DNA of 64,000 nt, taken from contig NZ_JAAQRC020000001.1 of the NCBI RefSeq assembly GCF_019216885.1, positions 5,211,501 through 5,275,500 on the forward strand. Reading direction: 5' to 3'. The translations under genes were made by a program, and so were the position numbers. Positions 16,700 through 27,500 of this stretch are shown piece by piece (position 1 is the first letter of the stretch; each line of letters opens with the position of its first letter). The notes beneath the pieces are model-generated. The model had not been told where the DNA came from. It saw only the letters and a list, made by a program, of their open reading frames with translations, and did not search any database. The DNA comes from Methylobacterium sp. SyP6R (GTDB taxonomy: Bacteria; Pseudomonadota; Alphaproteobacteria; Rhizobiales; Beijerinckiaceae).

Positions 16700-19027
16700 T
16701 CACTCCCCCCGCCGCAGCTCCACCAGCGGCGCCGTCAGCGTGCACACCACCCCCTCGGGCGGGTAATGCATGGTGACCTCGCCGTCGACGGTGCCGGCCA
16801 GCCCCCGTTCGATCAGCCGCGAGCCGAAACCCTTGCGGGTGGGCGGCGTCACACGGGGACCGCCATGCTCCTGCCAGCGCAGGGCCAGGACGGGGGCGGC
16901 GGGGTCGGTGATCGTCCAGTCGAGGGTGACGTAACCGTTGGGGGTGCGAAGAGCGCCGTACTTGACCGCGTTGGTGGCGAGTTCGTGCGCCATCAGGGCG
17001 AGGGAGAGCGCGGCCGGCGCCCCGCACGGCACCGGCGGGCCGTCGAGGCGGAACCGTCCGGGCCGGCCGTCGTCGTGGATGGCGAGCGCACCGCCGAGCA
17101 CCGCCCGTAAGGAAGCGCTCTCGCCCTCGCCGGTCAGCAGGAGGTCGTGCGCCTTGCCGAGCGCCACCAGCCGGGCCACCAGCGCCTCGCGGGCCGCAGC
17201 AGGGTCGGTGGCGTTGCGCAGGGTCTGCACGGCGATGGCCTGGACCATCGCCAGGGTGTTCTTGAGCCGGTGGCTCAGCTCGCGGTTGAGGATCTCCTGC
17301 TGCGCCTCCGCCGCCTTGCGGGCCGAGATGTCGTGGCTGACCGCCGCGAAACCCTCGAACGCCCCGAGCGACGAGGAGCCCTTCGGCCCCCGCAGGGCGA
17401 AGAGGTTGTAGCGCACCGGCACCACCGCCCCGGTGATGCGGTTGCGCAAGCGGAACTCGCCGCTCCAGCACCCGCCGGACCGGATGGCGGGCAGGATCGT
17501 GTCTTCGGCAAACGGCAGGTCCTCGGGGGTGAAGACGTCGGTCAGGCGCACATCCTGCGTCGCGTCCTCGCCGAGACCCACCAGGGCCCGGCCGGCCGGG
17601 TTGACGTAGTCGATCCGGCCTTCGGCATCCGCGATGGCGATGAAGTCGCTCGACTGCTCGGCCACGAGGGCGAGCCGGCGCAGGGCGGCTTCCGCCTCGC
17701 GCTGCTCGGTCACGTCGAGGAACACCGTGACCGCGGCCCGGATCGCCCCGTCCTCGTCCCGCACCGGGCTGCTCGAGACCTCGAGCAGGCGCAGCGCCCC
17801 GGTCGCGGCGTTGCGGTAGCGCATCGCCTCCCCGGTCACCACCGCGCCGTCCCGCAGCGCGCGTAAGGACGGGTACTCGTCGGGCGCGTAGGGACGGCCG
17901 TCGGCGTGCTCGGCGCGGAAGGAGGCGTAGCGGGAGAGGGCGGGACCGTCGATGCCGTGGCCGAGGATCGCTTCGGCCTGGGCATTGATCAGGTTCGGCG
18001 CGCCCGGCCCGATCCCGGCGACCGAGATGCCGACCGGCGCCTGCCGAAACACCGCTTCGAGCAATCCGCGTTCGAGGTCGAGCCGGCGTTCCGAGTCGCG
18101 CCGTTCCGCCTCGGCGCGCTTGCGCTCGGTGAGGTCGAGCATCGCGCCGATCATCCGCACCGCGCGGCCGGCCTCGTCGCGGATCACCGAACCGCGATCG
18201 AAGACGTCCGCGTAGGAGCCGTCGGCGCGGCGGAAGCGGTACTCGTCGCTCCACACCGTCCCGGTCCCGTCGATGACGGCATGGATCGAGGCGTCGATCC
18301 GGGCGCGGTCGTCGGGATGGATGTGGTCGATCCACCACGCCCCGGTCGGCGCGACATCGACGAGGACGTGGCCGTAGGCCGCCTCCAGCGCCTCGTTCCA
18401 GAGCACGTGGTCGGTGGCGAAATCCCAGTCCCAGATGGCGTCCCGGGTGGCCTGGGCCGCCCGGCGGTAGCGCTCCTCGGTGGCCTGTGCCGCGCTCAAG
18501 GCCGCCTCCTGCTCGGCATTCGCCCGGCGCAGGGCGAGCTGGCCCATCACCTGGCGCGCCAGCGCCCGCAGGTCCCCGGTCTCGGCATCGCTCAAGCCCT
18601 CCGGCCGCGAGACGTAGTCGATCACGCAGAGCGTGCCGAGAACCAGCCCGTCGGGCGTGCGCAGCGGCGCCCCGGCATAGAACCGGATGCCGGGCGAGGC
18701 GGTGACGAGCGGGTTGTCGCGGGTGCGGGGATCCCGGCTCAGGTCGGGGATGACGAGGAGCGCGTCCGGCTGCGCCAGGGCGTGGGCGCAGACCGAGCGG
18801 CCGAGATCGGTCTGGGGCAGGGGAAAGCCCGTGCGGGCCTTGAACCATTGCCGGGTGCCGGCGACCAGGCTCACCAGCGCGATCGGCGTATCGCACAGGC
18901 GGCTGGCCAGGCGCACCACGTCGTCGAAGCCCTGCTCGGGCAAGGTGTCGAGGATGGCATACGAATCGAGCGCGGCGAGGCGGTCGGGATCGCACACGGC
19001 AATCGGCGGATCGGGAGGGAGTGACAT
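16700..19027 (-). CDS. GAF-PAS-PAS-PAS sensor histidine kinase of the HWE/HisKA_2 type
   Basis: A 775-residue soluble sensor kinase. A GAF domain covers about residues 20-170 (LDTLPEQGFDDVVRLAS, SVCAHAL). Three PAS domains follow: one at about 190-310 (IWDWDFATDHVLWNEALEAAYG), then about 325-440 and about 450-575. The phosphoacceptor is in ELSHRLKNTLAMVQAIA, with His586. The ATPase domain has ALMAHELATNAVKYGAL and the WQEHGGP motif typical of HWE kinases, then GFGSRLIERGLAGT. No membrane helix is present. Such kinases often feed the alphaproteobacterial general stress response or respond to light. No response regulator gene lies next to it, so it is an orphan. It is flanked by the C repeats. 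Confidence 0.88.
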   Translation of the reverse strand: MSLPPDPPIAVCDPDRLAALDSYAILDTLPEQGFDDVVRLASRLCDTPIALVSLVAGTRQWFKARTGFPLPQTDLGRSVCAHALAQPDALLVIPDLSRDPRTRDNPLVTASPGIRFYAGAPLRTPDGLVLGTLCVIDYVSRPEGLSDAETGDLRALARQVMGQLALRRANAEQEAALSAAQATEERYRRAAQATRDAIWDWDFATDHVLWNEALEAAYGHVLVDVAPTGAWWIDHIHPDDRARIDASIHAVIDGTGTVWSDEYRFRRADGSYADVFDRGSVIRDEAGRAVRMIGAMLDLTERKRAEAERRDSERRLDLERGLLEAVFRQAPVGISVAGIGPGAPNLINAQAEAILGHGIDGPALSRYASFRAEHADGRPYAPDEYPSLRALRDGAVVTGEAMRYRNAATGALRLLEVSSSPVRDEDGAIRAAVTVFLDVTEQREAEAALRRLALVAEQSSDFIAIADAEGRIDYVNPAGRALVGLGEDATQDVRLTDVFTPEDLPFAEDTILPAIRSGGCWSGEFRLRNRITGAVVPVRYNLFALRGPKGSSSLGAFEGFAAVSHDISARKAAEAQQEILNRELSHRLKNTLAMVQAIAVQTLRNATDPAAAREALVARLVALGKAHDLLLTGEGESASLRAVLGGALAIHDDGRPGRFRLDGPPVPCGAPAALSLALMAHELATNAVKYGALRTPNGYVTLDWTITDPAAPVLALRWQEHGGPRVTPPTRKGFGSRLIERGLAGTVDGEVTMHYPPEGVVCTLTAPLVELRRGE

Positions 19028-19104
19028 GCGTGGCCGGGGCTTTCTGTCCCGGCTCTTAACGCGAGGACGGCCCGAAGGTCACGGCTCTTGCGTCACCCGC
19101 CCCC

Positions 19105-19521
19105 TCAATCGATCACCTCGACGACCCGGCGCGTGCCGGGCTCGACCAGCACCGGGTGATCGTTGACGATGGTGTAGTTCAGTCCCTTGAGGGCGAATTC
19201 CGGCGGCACGTCGTAGTAGATCACGCCCTCGGGCGGCAGCACCGTGCCGACGCGCAGCGGCCCCTCATGGCGGAAGGACCGCCGGTGCTCGCCCGCGGCA
19301 TAGATGCGGAAGCGCTCGCGCCGGTCGATGCCCAGGATGCTGTTGGCGGTGCCGACGGCGGCCCCGATGGCCCCGCCCACCACCGCGCCCACCGGCCCGG
19401 CGATCGCCTCGCCCCGGGCCGCGCCGTCCTGGGCCCCGCGGGACGCCCCTTGCGCCTGGGCGGCACCGATCCCGAAGCCGAGGAGGAGGGCCGTGGTGGC
19501 GAGGCGCAGGGCGATGGTCAT
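19105..19521 (-). CDS. DUF1236 domain exported protein
   Basis: A 138-residue protein. A signal peptide ends around residue 23 (GIGAAQA). It is followed by a Gly/Ala-rich hydrophobic stretch (AGPVGAVVGGAIGAAVGTAN) and a C-terminal DUF1236 domain with VLPPEGVIYYDVPPEF and YTIVNDHPVLVEPGTRRVVEVI. DUF1236 proteins are common in Rhizobiales and are probably envelope-associated; their function is unknown. The gene is co-oriented with the kinase and begins 500 bases before the kinase gene in transcription order, with its own stop 78 bases upstream of the kinase start. Confidence 0.8.
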   Translation of the reverse strand: MTIALRLATTALLLGFGIGAAQAQGASRGAQDGAARGEAIAGPVGAVVGGAIGAAVGTANSILGIDRRERFRIYAAGEHRRSFRHEGPLRVGTVLPPEGVIYYDVPPEFALKGLNYTIVNDHPVLVEPGTRRVVEVID

Positions 19522-19676
19522 GAGTCGTATCTCGGGCGGTGTCTCGGGACCGGCCGGGAGCTTGGCCGTATCGGGAGAACGGTGGGGATGCGGGGCCGGT
19601 TCCCGGTCCTTGCCGGACCGACGCGCGCCGCTCTCCCCTTATGCAAGGAGCTGTCCGGGGAGAGAAAAAAGCGCGC

Positions 19677-19847
19677 CTCCCCTCTCCCGTGTGGGAGAGG
19701 GGCCTGGGGATCGAAGATCCCGCGTGAGGGTGACACGCTTCAGTGTGAAGCTCGAACTATCGTGCCGGCAGCTCAACGATTCAGTTTCATTCTGAGCCGT
19801 GTCACCCTCACCCCTACCCCTCTCCCACACGGGAGAGGGGATCCCGC
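19677..19847. repeat. Intergenic repeat family C, copy 2 (inverted pair)
   Basis: The same paired CCCTCTCCCGTGTGGGAGAGG units as copy 1, in inverse arrangement. Its left part matches the reverse complement of the right part of copy 1 over about 60 bases with one or two differences. The two copies thus form a 3-kb inverted repeat around the kinase and DUF1236 genes. Confidence 0.8.
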
Positions 19848-19993
19848 GCTTGATCTTAAAGGGGATTTTCCCCGGACAGCCCTGCGCCCTGTGGGCAGGA
19901 AGGGGAGGGGCCCACGACCCCGTCGCACCGCATCCCGCTCGCGCGGGTGGCGCGACTGCCGGAGACAATCGTCCCACCCGCGCGGGTTCCGCC

Positions 19994-21709
19994 TCAGGGC
20001 GCCAGATCGCCGACCGGTCCCTTGACCGGCGTGTCGCTGCTGTTGAGCACGGTGTCGCTCACCGGAGTGGGCTTGAGCGGTCCGCGATCGATCGCCGGCG
20101 GGGCCGGCAATTGCAGCTGCTCGCTGGTATAGGCCCAGGCTTGCGCCACCTTCTCCGGGTCGTCGTTCAGGCGCTGGCCGTAGCTCGGGACGATCCGGCG
20201 GATCTTCTCCTGCCATTCGGGTGTGGCGACGTTCTTGGCGAAGACCTTCTGCAGCACCTCCAGCATGATCGGCGCCGCCGTCGAGGCGCCCGGGGAGGCG
20301 CCGAGCAGAGCCGCGATGCTGCCGTCCTTGGCATTGACGATCTCGGTGCCGAGCTTCAGCACGCCACCCTTGTCTTTGTCGCGCTTGATGATCTGCACGC
20401 GCTGGCCGGCCTGCCACAGGCGCCACTCGCCCTTCTTGGCCTTGGGGAAGTACTCCCGGAGCGCCGCCAGGCGGTCGTCGTCGGAGAGCATCAGCTGGCC
20501 GGCGAGATATTCGACCAGCGGGTACTCGTCCATGCCGACCTTCATCATCGGCCAGACGTTGCTGGTCGTGGTCGAGGTCAAGAGGTCGAAATACGACCCC
20601 TCCTTCAGGAACTTGGTCGAGAAGGTCGCGAACGGGCCGAACAGGATGACGCGCTTGCCCCCGAGCACGCGGGTGTCGAGATGCGGCACCGACATCGGCG
20701 GCGAGCCGACCGAGGCCTTGCCGTAGGCCTTGGCGAGGTGGAGCGTCGCGACGTCCGGATTCTCGTTGATCAGGAACGAGCCGCCGACGGGGAAGCCGGC
20801 ATAATCCTGGCCCTCCGGGATGCCGGAGGCCTGGAGCAGGTGCAGCGCCCCGCCGCCGGCGCCGATGAACACGAACTTGGCGTCGATGGCCTGGCGCGAC
20901 CCGTCCTTGAGATTGCGCGAGGTCACGCGCCAGGAGCCGTCCGGATTCTTCTCGATGCCCTGGACCTCGGTCGAGACGTCGAGGCGGAATGTCTTCTGGT
21001 TCTTCAGGTGGGCGACGTATTGACGGGTGACCTCGCCCCACTCGACGTCGGTGCCGAGCGGCGACCAGGTGGCGGCGACCTTCTGGTTCGGGTCGCGTCC
21101 CTCCATCATCAGGGGGACCCAGGTCTTGAGCTTCTCGGGATCGGTCGAGAACTCCATCCCGGCAAACAGCGGGCTCGCCTTCAGCGCCTCGTAGCGCTTC
21201 TTCAGGTACGCGATGTTGTCGTCACCCCAGACGAAGCTCATATGGGGCGTGTAGTTGATGAAGGACTTGGGGTCCTTCAGGACACCGTTCTTCACCTGCC
21301 AGGCCAGGAACTGGCGTGTGACCTGGAACGCCTCGTTGATCTCAACCGCCTTGGCGATCTCGATCTTGCCCTTCTTCTCGGGGGTATAGTTCAGCTCGGC
21401 CAAAGCCGAATGGCCGGTGCCGGCGTTGTTCCAGCCGTTCGAGCTCTCCAGCGCCACCTGGTCGAGGCGCTCGATCATCCGGATCGACCAGCCGGGCTCC
21501 AGCTCGTTGAGCCACACGCCGAGCGTCGCGCTCATGATGCCGCCGCCGATCAGCAGCACGTCGACCTTGTCGGCACTCTGCGCGAAGGCGAGCGACTCGG
21601 GCAGCGCCGAGGCCGCGAGGCCGGCGGCCGCACCGCCGAGGATCTGGCGGCGGCTCACGCCGGTCAAGCAGGCGGCCTTCAGGGAGGTGGTCTTGTCGTC
21701 GGCACGCAT
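19994..21709 (-). CDS. mqo: Malate:quinone oxidoreductase with a Tat-type leader
   Basis: A 571-residue Mqo. After a leader it has the FAD-binding [18 protein letters not shown] motif, then [29 protein letters not shown] and [16 protein letters not shown], all highly conserved in Mqo. It oxidises L-malate to oxaloacetate and passes electrons to quinone. The unusual point is the N-terminus: [28 protein letters not shown] (residues 17-44) is a twin-arginine signal, whereas classical Mqo is a peripheral protein on the cytoplasmic face. The C-terminus has a 35-residue Pro-rich extension. The start at 21709 gives the arginine pair a normal short n-region. Confidence 0.92.
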   Translation of the reverse strand: MRADDKTTSLKAACLTGVSRRQILGGAAAGLAASALPESLAFAQSADKVDVLLIGGGIMSATLGVWLNELEPGWSIRMIERLDQVALESSNGWNNAGTGHSALAELNYTPEKKGKIEIAKAVEINEAFQVTRQFLAWQVKNGVLKDPKSFINYTPHMSFVWGDDNIAYLKKRYEALKASPLFAGMEFSTDPEKLKTWVPLMMEGRDPNQKVAATWSPLGTDVEWGEVTRQYVAHLKNQKTFRLDVSTEVQGIEKNPDGSWRVTSRNLKDGSRQAIDAKFVFIGAGGGALHLLQASGIPEGQDYAGFPVGGSFLINENPDVATLHLAKAYGKASVGSPPMSVPHLDTRVLGGKRVILFGPFATFSTKFLKEGSYFDLLTSTTTSNVWPMMKVGMDEYPLVEYLAGQLMLSDDDRLAALREYFPKAKKGEWRLWQAGQRVQIIKRDKDKGGVLKLGTEIVNAKDGSIAALLGASPGASTAAPIMLEVLQKVFAKNVATPEWQEKIRRIVPSYGQRLNDDPEKVAQAWAYTSEQLQLPAPPAIDRGPLKPTPVSDTVLNSSDTPVKGPVGDLAP

Positions 21710-22212
21710 GGCCAGATCCCGTTCTCGTGCGGGCCGGCGGATGCGCGAGGCACCCCCGGCCGTGACAGGCGTCAGATCGCGACGACGGGAGGGCCCGCGC
21801 GTCCCAAAGACCATTCGGGTGGGTTTCCTCGTATCGGTCGCGGCACCCGGCCGCGATCGGCCGGTCCCTCGCGACGCGGGTCCCGCTCCCGGTCCGGGAT
21901 CGCGGGGGCGTCCCTTCCGCCGGGGATGAAGAGGCGGCACGGCGCGGACAAGACCGCGGACCGACCTCGGGGGCGGGGAAGACGCTGGCCGGTTCGGCTC
22001 GATGATCTTGCGGTCGGCTCATAGCCGATGTGAACCGGAAGGACAATCGCCCCGCGACCGCCGCTCCCGCCGTGCCCATCATCGTCGAGTGAGAGCAGTT
22101 CCGGACTTTGCTGACACTTCCTCAACGGCGGTGCCTGAGAACTATAATGCCTGTCCTGCTGCTGCCGGTCCATGAGTTGCCGCGCACGCGGATGAAGCGG
22201 GGGGTCCGGCCG
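21710..22212. other. Intergenic region upstream of mqo, no gene seen
   Basis: About 500 bases between mqo and the CYTH gene, both on the minus strand. It must hold the mqo promoter. The part from about 22080 to 22180 is somewhat richer in AT. No convincing coding sequence, repeat or operator was recognised. Confidence 0.4.
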
Positions 22213-22719
22213 TCACAGCGCCGCGGCGATCACCTCGGTCAGGGTCACCGGCCGGCCGGCCTCCCGGGCGAGGCGCAGCAGCGTCGACTGGCGGAAGCGG
22301 GCATCCGCCGTGACCTCGCGGCCGAGCCAGTCGGGCAGGCCGACGACCTGCGCCTCGTGCTCCAGCTCGATCTCCGCCAGGACCATTCCGGCGAGCGAGC
22401 CGCCATATTCGTCGACCGTCCAGACCAGCCCGTCATGGGGCACGGAATGGCGGGTCTTCTCGATGAGGCAGGTCTCGCAGACGAGGCGCAGCATCGCCTC
22501 GGCCTCGTCCCGCGGGATCTCGTACTCGAATTCCGGCCGGGACAGGCCGTCGCGCCGGCCCTTGACGGTGAGCCAGGCCCGCTCGTCGTCGAGCCGCACC
22601 CGTACCTTGCCGGTGGCGAACTCGCCCACGAGCCCGTCCGTGAGCCGCTGCCGGCTCACCGCCCCCTCGCGCCAGCCCGCATGGGCGACCAGGAACTTCC
22701 GCTCGACCTCGTACCGCAT
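22213..22719 (-). CDS. CYTH domain protein (triphosphate tunnel metalloenzyme)
   Basis: A 168-residue single-domain protein opening MRYEVERKFLV, the ExExK metal-binding signature. Acidic and basic strand residues follow (GKVRVRLDDERAWLTVKG, EFEYEIPRDEAEAML, LAEIELEHE), as expected for the eight-stranded tunnel. Bacterial members hydrolyse inorganic triphosphate or cyclise ATP. Proteins of this short form are usually triphosphatases, but the substrate cannot be assigned. It is a monocistronic gene by spacing. Confidence 0.88.
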   Translation of the reverse strand: MRYEVERKFLVAHAGWREGAVSRQRLTDGLVGEFATGKVRVRLDDERAWLTVKGRRDGLSRPEFEYEIPRDEAEAMLRLVCETCLIEKTRHSVPHDGLVWTVDEYGGSLAGMVLAEIELEHEAQVVGLPDWLGREVTADARFRQSTLLRLAREAGRPVTLTEVIAAAL

Positions 22720-22897
22720 CGCCCTCGACCGTTCGTGCCCCGCCTCGCGGCCACAGGGCGCCCGGGCGACGCTGGTGCGAGCGCCCGGCCGGGCCCGGCC
22801 GCTGCCGGGGCGGCGGGGCTGATAGCCGATCGGCCCTGCGAGGGCCAGGGCCGTTATGTCGATCCGCTGACGGTGCGACGCGCGAAGACCCCGTCCG

Positions 22898-24256
22898 TCA
22901 CTCCGCCATCAACCGACGCAGCACCCCCGCATACCGCGCGCCCACCGCCTCCCGGGCGACGTGCCGCCCGCCCGTGACGACCTGGCGGCCCGCCACCCAC
23001 ACCGACTCCACGGCCCGCGATCCGGCCGCGAAGATCCAGCCGTCGAGGAGGGCGTCGCCGTGCCGTTCGAGCAGCGCCGGATCCATCCCGTCGAGAGCGA
23101 CGCAATCGGCCGGGGCCCCGGCGCGGAGCCCATCACCCTCCGCTGCCAGCGCCTGCGTGCCGCCGGCGAGCGCCGCCTCGAACAGGGCGCGCCCGGTCGA
23201 GGCGCCGGGGGCGGCGAGCACGTTGCGCTGGCGCTGCCCGAGGCGCTGGGCGTATTCGAGCTGGCGCAGCTCGTCGGCCGCCCCCACCAGCACGTTCGAA
23301 TCGGTGCCGATCCCGTAGCGTCCGCCCGCCGCGACGAAGCCGGGGGCCGGAAAGATACCGTCGCCGAGGCTCGCCTCGGTCACCGGGCACAGGCCCGCGA
23401 CGGCGCCGCTTCCCGCGAACCGCGTCGTCTCGTCCGGGGTCATGTGGGTGGCGTGGATCAGGCACCAGCGCGGGTCGAGCCCGGCGTTGTCGAGGAGCCA
23501 TTGCACCGGCCGCGCGCCGGACCAGGCCAGGCACTCCTCCACCTCCCGCACCTGCTCGGCGGCGTGGATATGGACCGGCCCGCCTTCCGCAAGGGCGACG
23601 GCAGTGGACAGATCGTCCGGCGTCACCGCCCGCAGGCTGTGGGGCGCGACGCCGAGCGTGGCGCCGGGGAGGGCCGCCAGGGCGGCGCGGGATTCCGCGA
23701 CGAGGCGCCCGAACAGGTCGAGATCGCTGACGAAGCGGCGCTGACCCTCATTCGGCGCCGCACCGCCGAAATTCGACCAGCGGTAGAGCACCGGCAGCAG
23801 GGAGAGGCGCAGGCCCGTCAGCGCCGCCGCGGCGGCGATCCGCTCCGCCATCTCGGCGACGTTGCCGTAGGGGCGCCCGTCCGGGGCGTGGTGCAGGTAG
23901 TGGAACTCGCCGACCCGGGTGAAGCCGGATTCGAGCATCTCGACATAGGCCTGGGCCGCCACCGCCTCGGCCTCGTCCGGGCTCATCCGCAGGGCGAAGC
24001 GGTACATCGTCTCGCGCCAGGTCCAGAACGTGTCGGAGGCGGGCCCCCGCCGCTCGGCGAGCCCCGCCATGCCGCGCTGGAAGGCGTGGCTGTGGAGGTT
24101 GGGCAGGCCCGGCACCAGCACGGCGACCCGGGTATCGCCGGGCTGCGGCGCGGCACCCGCCTCGAGCGTCGAGAACCGGCCCTCGGTCACGGTCAGCCGG
24201 AGATCGGCCTGCCAGCCCGTGGGCGTAAGACCTTGAGCGGCGTGCAGCACGGTCAT
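22898..24256 (-). CDS. hutF: Formimidoylglutamate deiminase HutF
   Basis: A 452-residue amidohydrolase. [18 protein letters not shown] has the metal-binding HxH together with the HAFQR signature of Hut[24 protein letters not shown] and GIGTDSNV complete the metal site and substrate pocket. HutF converts N-formimino-L-glutamate to N-formyl-L-glutamate and ammonia in the five-step histidine degradation pathway. It is transcribed away from hutI, with a shared control region. hutG and hutH are not in the window. Confidence 0.93.
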   Translation of the reverse strand: MTVLHAAQGLTPTGWQADLRLTVTEGRFSTLEAGAAPQPGDTRVAVLVPGLPNLHSHAFQRGMAGLAERRGPASDTFWTWRETMYRFALRMSPDEAEAVAAQAYVEMLESGFTRVGEFHYLHHAPDGRPYGNVAEMAERIAAAAALTGLRLSLLPVLYRWSNFGGAAPNEGQRRFVSDLDLFGRLVAESRAALAALPGATLGVAPHSLRAVTPDDLSTAVALAEGGPVHIHAAEQVREVEECLAWSGARPVQWLLDNAGLDPRWCLIHATHMTPDETTRFAGSGAVAGLCPVTEASLGDGIFPAPGFVAAGGRYGIGTDSNVLVGAADELRQLEYAQRLGQRQRNVLAAPGASTGRALFEAALAGGTQALAAEGDGLRAGAPADCVALDGMDPALLERHGDALLDGWIFAAGSRAVESVWVAGRQVVTGGRHVAREAVGARYAGVLRRLMAE

Positions 24257-24321
24257 CGGAGCATCCCCTGCATCGGCGCGTCTCCTGCATCGGGCGGTGC
24301 GCTCCCGCGCGCCACCATTCA

Positions 24322-24355
24322 TGTCTATACAAAGCGGATCGCTCATGTCTATACA
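24322..24355. promoter_or_regulatory. Direct-repeat operator between hutF and hutI, probable HutC sites
   Basis: TGTCTATACA occurs twice (24322-24331 and 24346-24355), 24 bp apart, in the hutF-hutI divergent gap. The motif resembles the TGTATATACA-type sites of HutC, the GntR-family histidine-degradation repressor that responds to urocanate. No hutC gene is present in the window. Confidence 0.6.
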
Positions 24356-24380
24356 TATAGGCGAATCGGAGGAGACGCGC

Positions 24381-25604
24381 ATGAGCGGGAGTGAAGGCGT
24401 GCCACAGGTCTGGCGCAACGTCCGGCTCGCCACCTTCGCGCCCGGGCTCGCGGGAATCGGCGCGGTCGAAGACGGCGCGCTCGCGATCCGCGACGGGCGC
24501 ATCCTGTATGCCGGGCCCGCGGCCGAGCTGCCGGGGGCGGCCTTGGCGGGGGCCGAGACGATCGACGGCGAGGGCCGCTGGATCACGCCGGGCCTGATCG
24601 ACTGCCACACCCATCTCGTCTGGGCCGGCGACCGGGCGCACGAATTCGAATTGCGCTTGGCAGGCGCCTCCTACGAGGAGGTGGCGCGGGCCGGCGGCGG
24701 CATCGTCTCCTCGGTCGGCGCCCTGCGGGCGGCGAGCGAGGACGACCTGGTGCGCCAGACCCTGAAACGGCTCGACGCGCTGATCGCCGAGGGCGTCACC
24801 ACCGTCGAGGTGAAGTCCGGCTACGGCCTCGACCTGCCAAGCGAGCGCAAGGCGCTGCGCGCCGCCCGCCGGCTCGCAGAGCTGCGCCCGGTCGGCATCC
24901 GCACCACCTTCCTCGGCGCCCATGCCCTGCCGCCGGAGGCCGGGGGCGACAAGGACGCGTATATCGCGGAGGTCGCCGACACGATGCTGCCGGCACTCGC
25001 CGCGGACGGCTTGGTCGATGCGGTCGATGCGTTCTGCGAGGGTATCGCCTTCTCGCCCGAGCAGGTCGCGCGGGTGTTCGAGCGCGCCGAGTCTCTCAGG
25101 CTGCCGGTGAAGCTCCATGCCGACCAGCTCTCGAATCTCGGCGGCGCCGCCTTGGCCGCGCGCCATCACGCGCTGTCGGCCGACCACCTCGAACATACCG
25201 ACGAGGCCGGCGCCGCCGCCATGGCGGCGAGCGGCACCGTCGCGGTGCTCCTGCCCGGCGCCTATTACTTCATCCGCGAGACCAAGCTGCCGCCGGTGGC
25301 CCTGTTCCGGCAGCATGGCGTCCCGATGGCGGTTGCCACCGATGCCAATCCCGGCACCTCGCCGCTCACCTCGCTGCTGCTGGCCATGAACATGGCCGCC
25401 ACGCTGTTTCGCCTCACCGTCGACGAGTGCCTCGCCGGCACCACCCGCGAGGCCGCCCGCGCGCTCGGAATCCTGTCCGAGGTCGGCACACTCGAAGCCG
25501 GCAAACGCTCCGACCTCGCGGTGTGGTCGGTCGAGCGGCCGGCCGAGCTCGTCTACCGCATGGGGTTCAACCCGCTTCATGCCCGTATCTGCGGAGCGCG
25601 CTGA
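24381..25604 (+). CDS. hutI: Imidazolonepropionase HutI
   Basis: A 407-residue amidohydrolase. [37 protein letters not shown] (in two adjoining parts) carries the HxH metal motif and family signature. [16 protein letters not shown] and [11 protein letters not shown] supply further metal and substrate residues. It opens the imidazolone ring to give N-formimino-L-glutamate. A strong GGAGGA ribosome site lies 8 bases upstream of the ATG at 24381, which fixes the start. Confidence 0.95.
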   Translation: MSGSEGVPQVWRNVRLATFAPGLAGIGAVEDGALAIRDGRILYAGPAAELPGAALAGAETIDGEGRWITPGLIDCHTHLVWAGDRAHEFELRLAGASYEEVARAGGGIVSSVGALRAASEDDLVRQTLKRLDALIAEGVTTVEVKSGYGLDLPSERKALRAARRLAELRPVGIRTTFLGAHALPPEAGGDKDAYIAEVADTMLPALAADGLVDAVDAFCEGIAFSPEQVARVFERAESLRLPVKLHADQLSNLGGAALAARHHALSADHLEHTDEAGAAAMAASGTVAVLLPGAYYFIRETKLPPVALFRQHGVPMAVATDANPGTSPLTSLLLAMNMAATLFRLTVDECLAGTTREAARALGILSEVGTLEAGKRSDLAVWSVERPAELVYRMGFNPLHARICGAR

Positions 25605-25620
25605 ACTCAAAATCATTCTC

Positions 25621-25766
25621 TCCCATCCGCGATCTCATCCTGAGGTGTCAGTCCATCACATTGATGGACTGACCTCGAAGGAGGTCTCCAGAAGTCTCCA
25701 AGATCACTGGAGCCCTCCTTCGAGGCTCGCTTCGCTCACACCTCAGGATGAGGTTGTGGGTGGGAT
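25621..25766. repeat. Palindromic repeat family A, copy 2
   Basis: Ends CTCATCCTGAGGTG and CACCTCAGGATGAGG in inverted order, with the internal hairpin AGTCCATCACATTGATGGACT and an inverted CTCGAAGGAGG/CCTCCTTCGAG pair. It sits between hutI and hutU within the hut operon. Confidence 0.88.
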
Positions 25767-25811
25767 GAATTGGACGACATTCGAACGCCATCCTCCTGCC
25801 CGGAGCCACCC

Positions 25812-27476
25812 ATGACCCGCATCGACAACGCCCGCATCGTCCGCGCGCCCCACGGCACCACCCTCACCGCCAAGAGCTGGCTGACCGAGGCGCCGCTGCG
25901 GATGCTGATGAACAACCTCGATCCCGACGTGGCCGAGCGGCCGGGCGAGCTGGTGGTCTATGGCGGCATCGGCCGCGCGGCGCGGGACTGGGCGAGCTTC
26001 GACCGCATCGTGGCGGCCCTGCGCGACCTCGACGACGATCAGACCCTGCTGGTCCAGTCCGGCAAGCCGGTCGGGGTCTTCCGCACCCATGCGGATGCCC
26101 CCCGCGTGCTGATCGCCAACTCGAACCTGGTGCCGCACTGGGCGACCTGGGAGCATTTCCACGAGCTCGATCGCAAGGGCCTGATGATGTACGGCCAGAT
26201 GACGGCCGGGTCCTGGATCTATATCGGCAGCCAGGGCATCGTTCAGGGCACCTACGAGACCTTCGTCGAGATGGGCCGCCAGCATTATGCCGGCGATCTC
26301 TCCGGCCGCTGGATTCTCACCGCGGGTCTCGGCGGCATGGGCGGCGCGCAGACGCTGGCCGCCACCATGGCGGGGGCCTCCTGCCTCGCCGTCGAGGCGC
26401 AGGCCTCGCGCATCGAGTTCCGGTTGCGCACCGGTTACGTCGACGTCCAGGCCCGCGACCTCGACCACGCCCTCGAACTGATCGAGGAATCCTGCCGCAA
26501 CAAGACCCCGCGCTCGGTGGCGTTGCTCGGCAACGCGGCCGAGATCTTCGGCGAACTCTACGCCCGCGGCGTGCGCCCCGATTGCGTCACCGACCAGACC
26601 TCGGCCCACGATCCGGTCAACGGCTACCTGCCGGCGGGCTGGACGGTGGCCGAATGGGAAGCGAAGCGCGAGACCGATCCGGCCGCGGTGGCGGCGGCGG
26701 CGAAACGCTCGATGGCGGTGCATGTCCGGGCGATGCTCGATTTCCACCGCGCCGGCGTGCCGGTGGTCGATTACGGCAACAACATCCGCCAGATGGCGCT
26801 GGAAGAGGGGGTCGAGGACGCCTTCGCCTTTCCGGGCTTCGTGCCGGCCTACATTCGCCCGCTCTTCTGCCGCGGAATCGGGCCGTTCCGCTGGTGCGCC
26901 CTCTCGGGCGACCCCGAGGACATCTATCGCACCGACGCCAAGGTGAAGGAGCTTCTGCCCGACAACCACCACCTCCACCGCTGGCTCGACATGGCGCGGG
27001 ACAAGATCAGGTTCCAGGGCCTGCCGGCGCGGATCTGCTGGGTAGGCCTCGGCGACCGCCACCGCCTCGGGCTGGCCTTCAACGAGATGGTGCGCAAGGG
27101 CGAGTTGAAGGCGCCGATCGTCATCGGGCGCGACCACCTCGATTCCGGCTCGGTCGCCTCGCCGAACCGCGAGACGGAAGCCATGCGCGACGGCTCGGAC
27201 GCGGTCTCCGACTGGCCTTTGCTCAACGCGCTCCTCAACACCGCGTCGGGCGCCACCTGGGTCTCGCTGCATCACGGCGGCGGCGTCGGGATGGGATTCT
27301 CGCAGCATGCCGGCATGGTGATCGTCTGCGACGGCAGCGAGGCCGCGGATCGGCGCCTCGAGCGGGTTTTGTGGAACGACCCCGCCACCGGCGTGATGCG
27401 CCACGCCGATGCCGGCTACGAGGAGGCCGAGGCCTGCGCCCGGGAGCATGGGCTGGATTTGCCGTCCCTCGTGTGA
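25812..27476 (+). CDS. hutU: Urocanate hydratase HutU
   Basis: A 554-residue urocanase of normal length. The NAD-binding motif is [18 protein letters not shown]. Further conserved segments are [43 protein letters not shown] and [13 protein letters not shown], which contains the active-site Cys. It hydrates urocanate to imidazolonepropionate using tightly bound NAD+ as an electrophile. It follows hutI on the same strand but is separated by 207 bases holding a family A repeat, so it may be cotranscribed through the repeat. Confidence 0.96.
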   Translation: MTRIDNARIVRAPHGTTLTAKSWLTEAPLRMLMNNLDPDVAERPGELVVYGGIGRAARDWASFDRIVAALRDLDDDQTLLVQSGKPVGVFRTHADAPRVLIANSNLVPHWATWEHFHELDRKGLMMYGQMTAGSWIYIGSQGIVQGTYETFVEMGRQHYAGDLSGRWILTAGLGGMGGAQTLAATMAGASCLAVEAQASRIEFRLRTGYVDVQARDLDHALELIEESCRNKTPRSVALLGNAAEIFGELYARGVRPDCVTDQTSAHDPVNGYLPAGWTVAEWEAKRETDPAAVAAAAKRSMAVHVRAMLDFHRAGVPVVDYGNNIRQMALEEGVEDAFAFPGFVPAYIRPLFCRGIGPFRWCALSGDPEDIYRTDAKVKELLPDNHHLHRWLDMARDKIRFQGLPARICWVGLGDRHRLGLAFNEMVRKGELKAPIVIGRDHLDSGSVASPNRETEAMRDGSDAVSDWPLLNALLNTASGATWVSLHHGGGVGMGFSQHAGMVIVCDGSEAADRRLERVLWNDPATGVMRHADAGYEEAEACAREHGLDLPSLV

Positions 27477-27500
27477 GGCGTTTTTGGCGTAAAATCCTAC

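Noticed and set aside
16490..19847. The inverted C repeats as ends of a transposon carrying the kinase gene
   Set aside because: There is no transposase and no target duplication visible. The same kind of hairpin unit occurs elsewhere as a free intergenic repeat.
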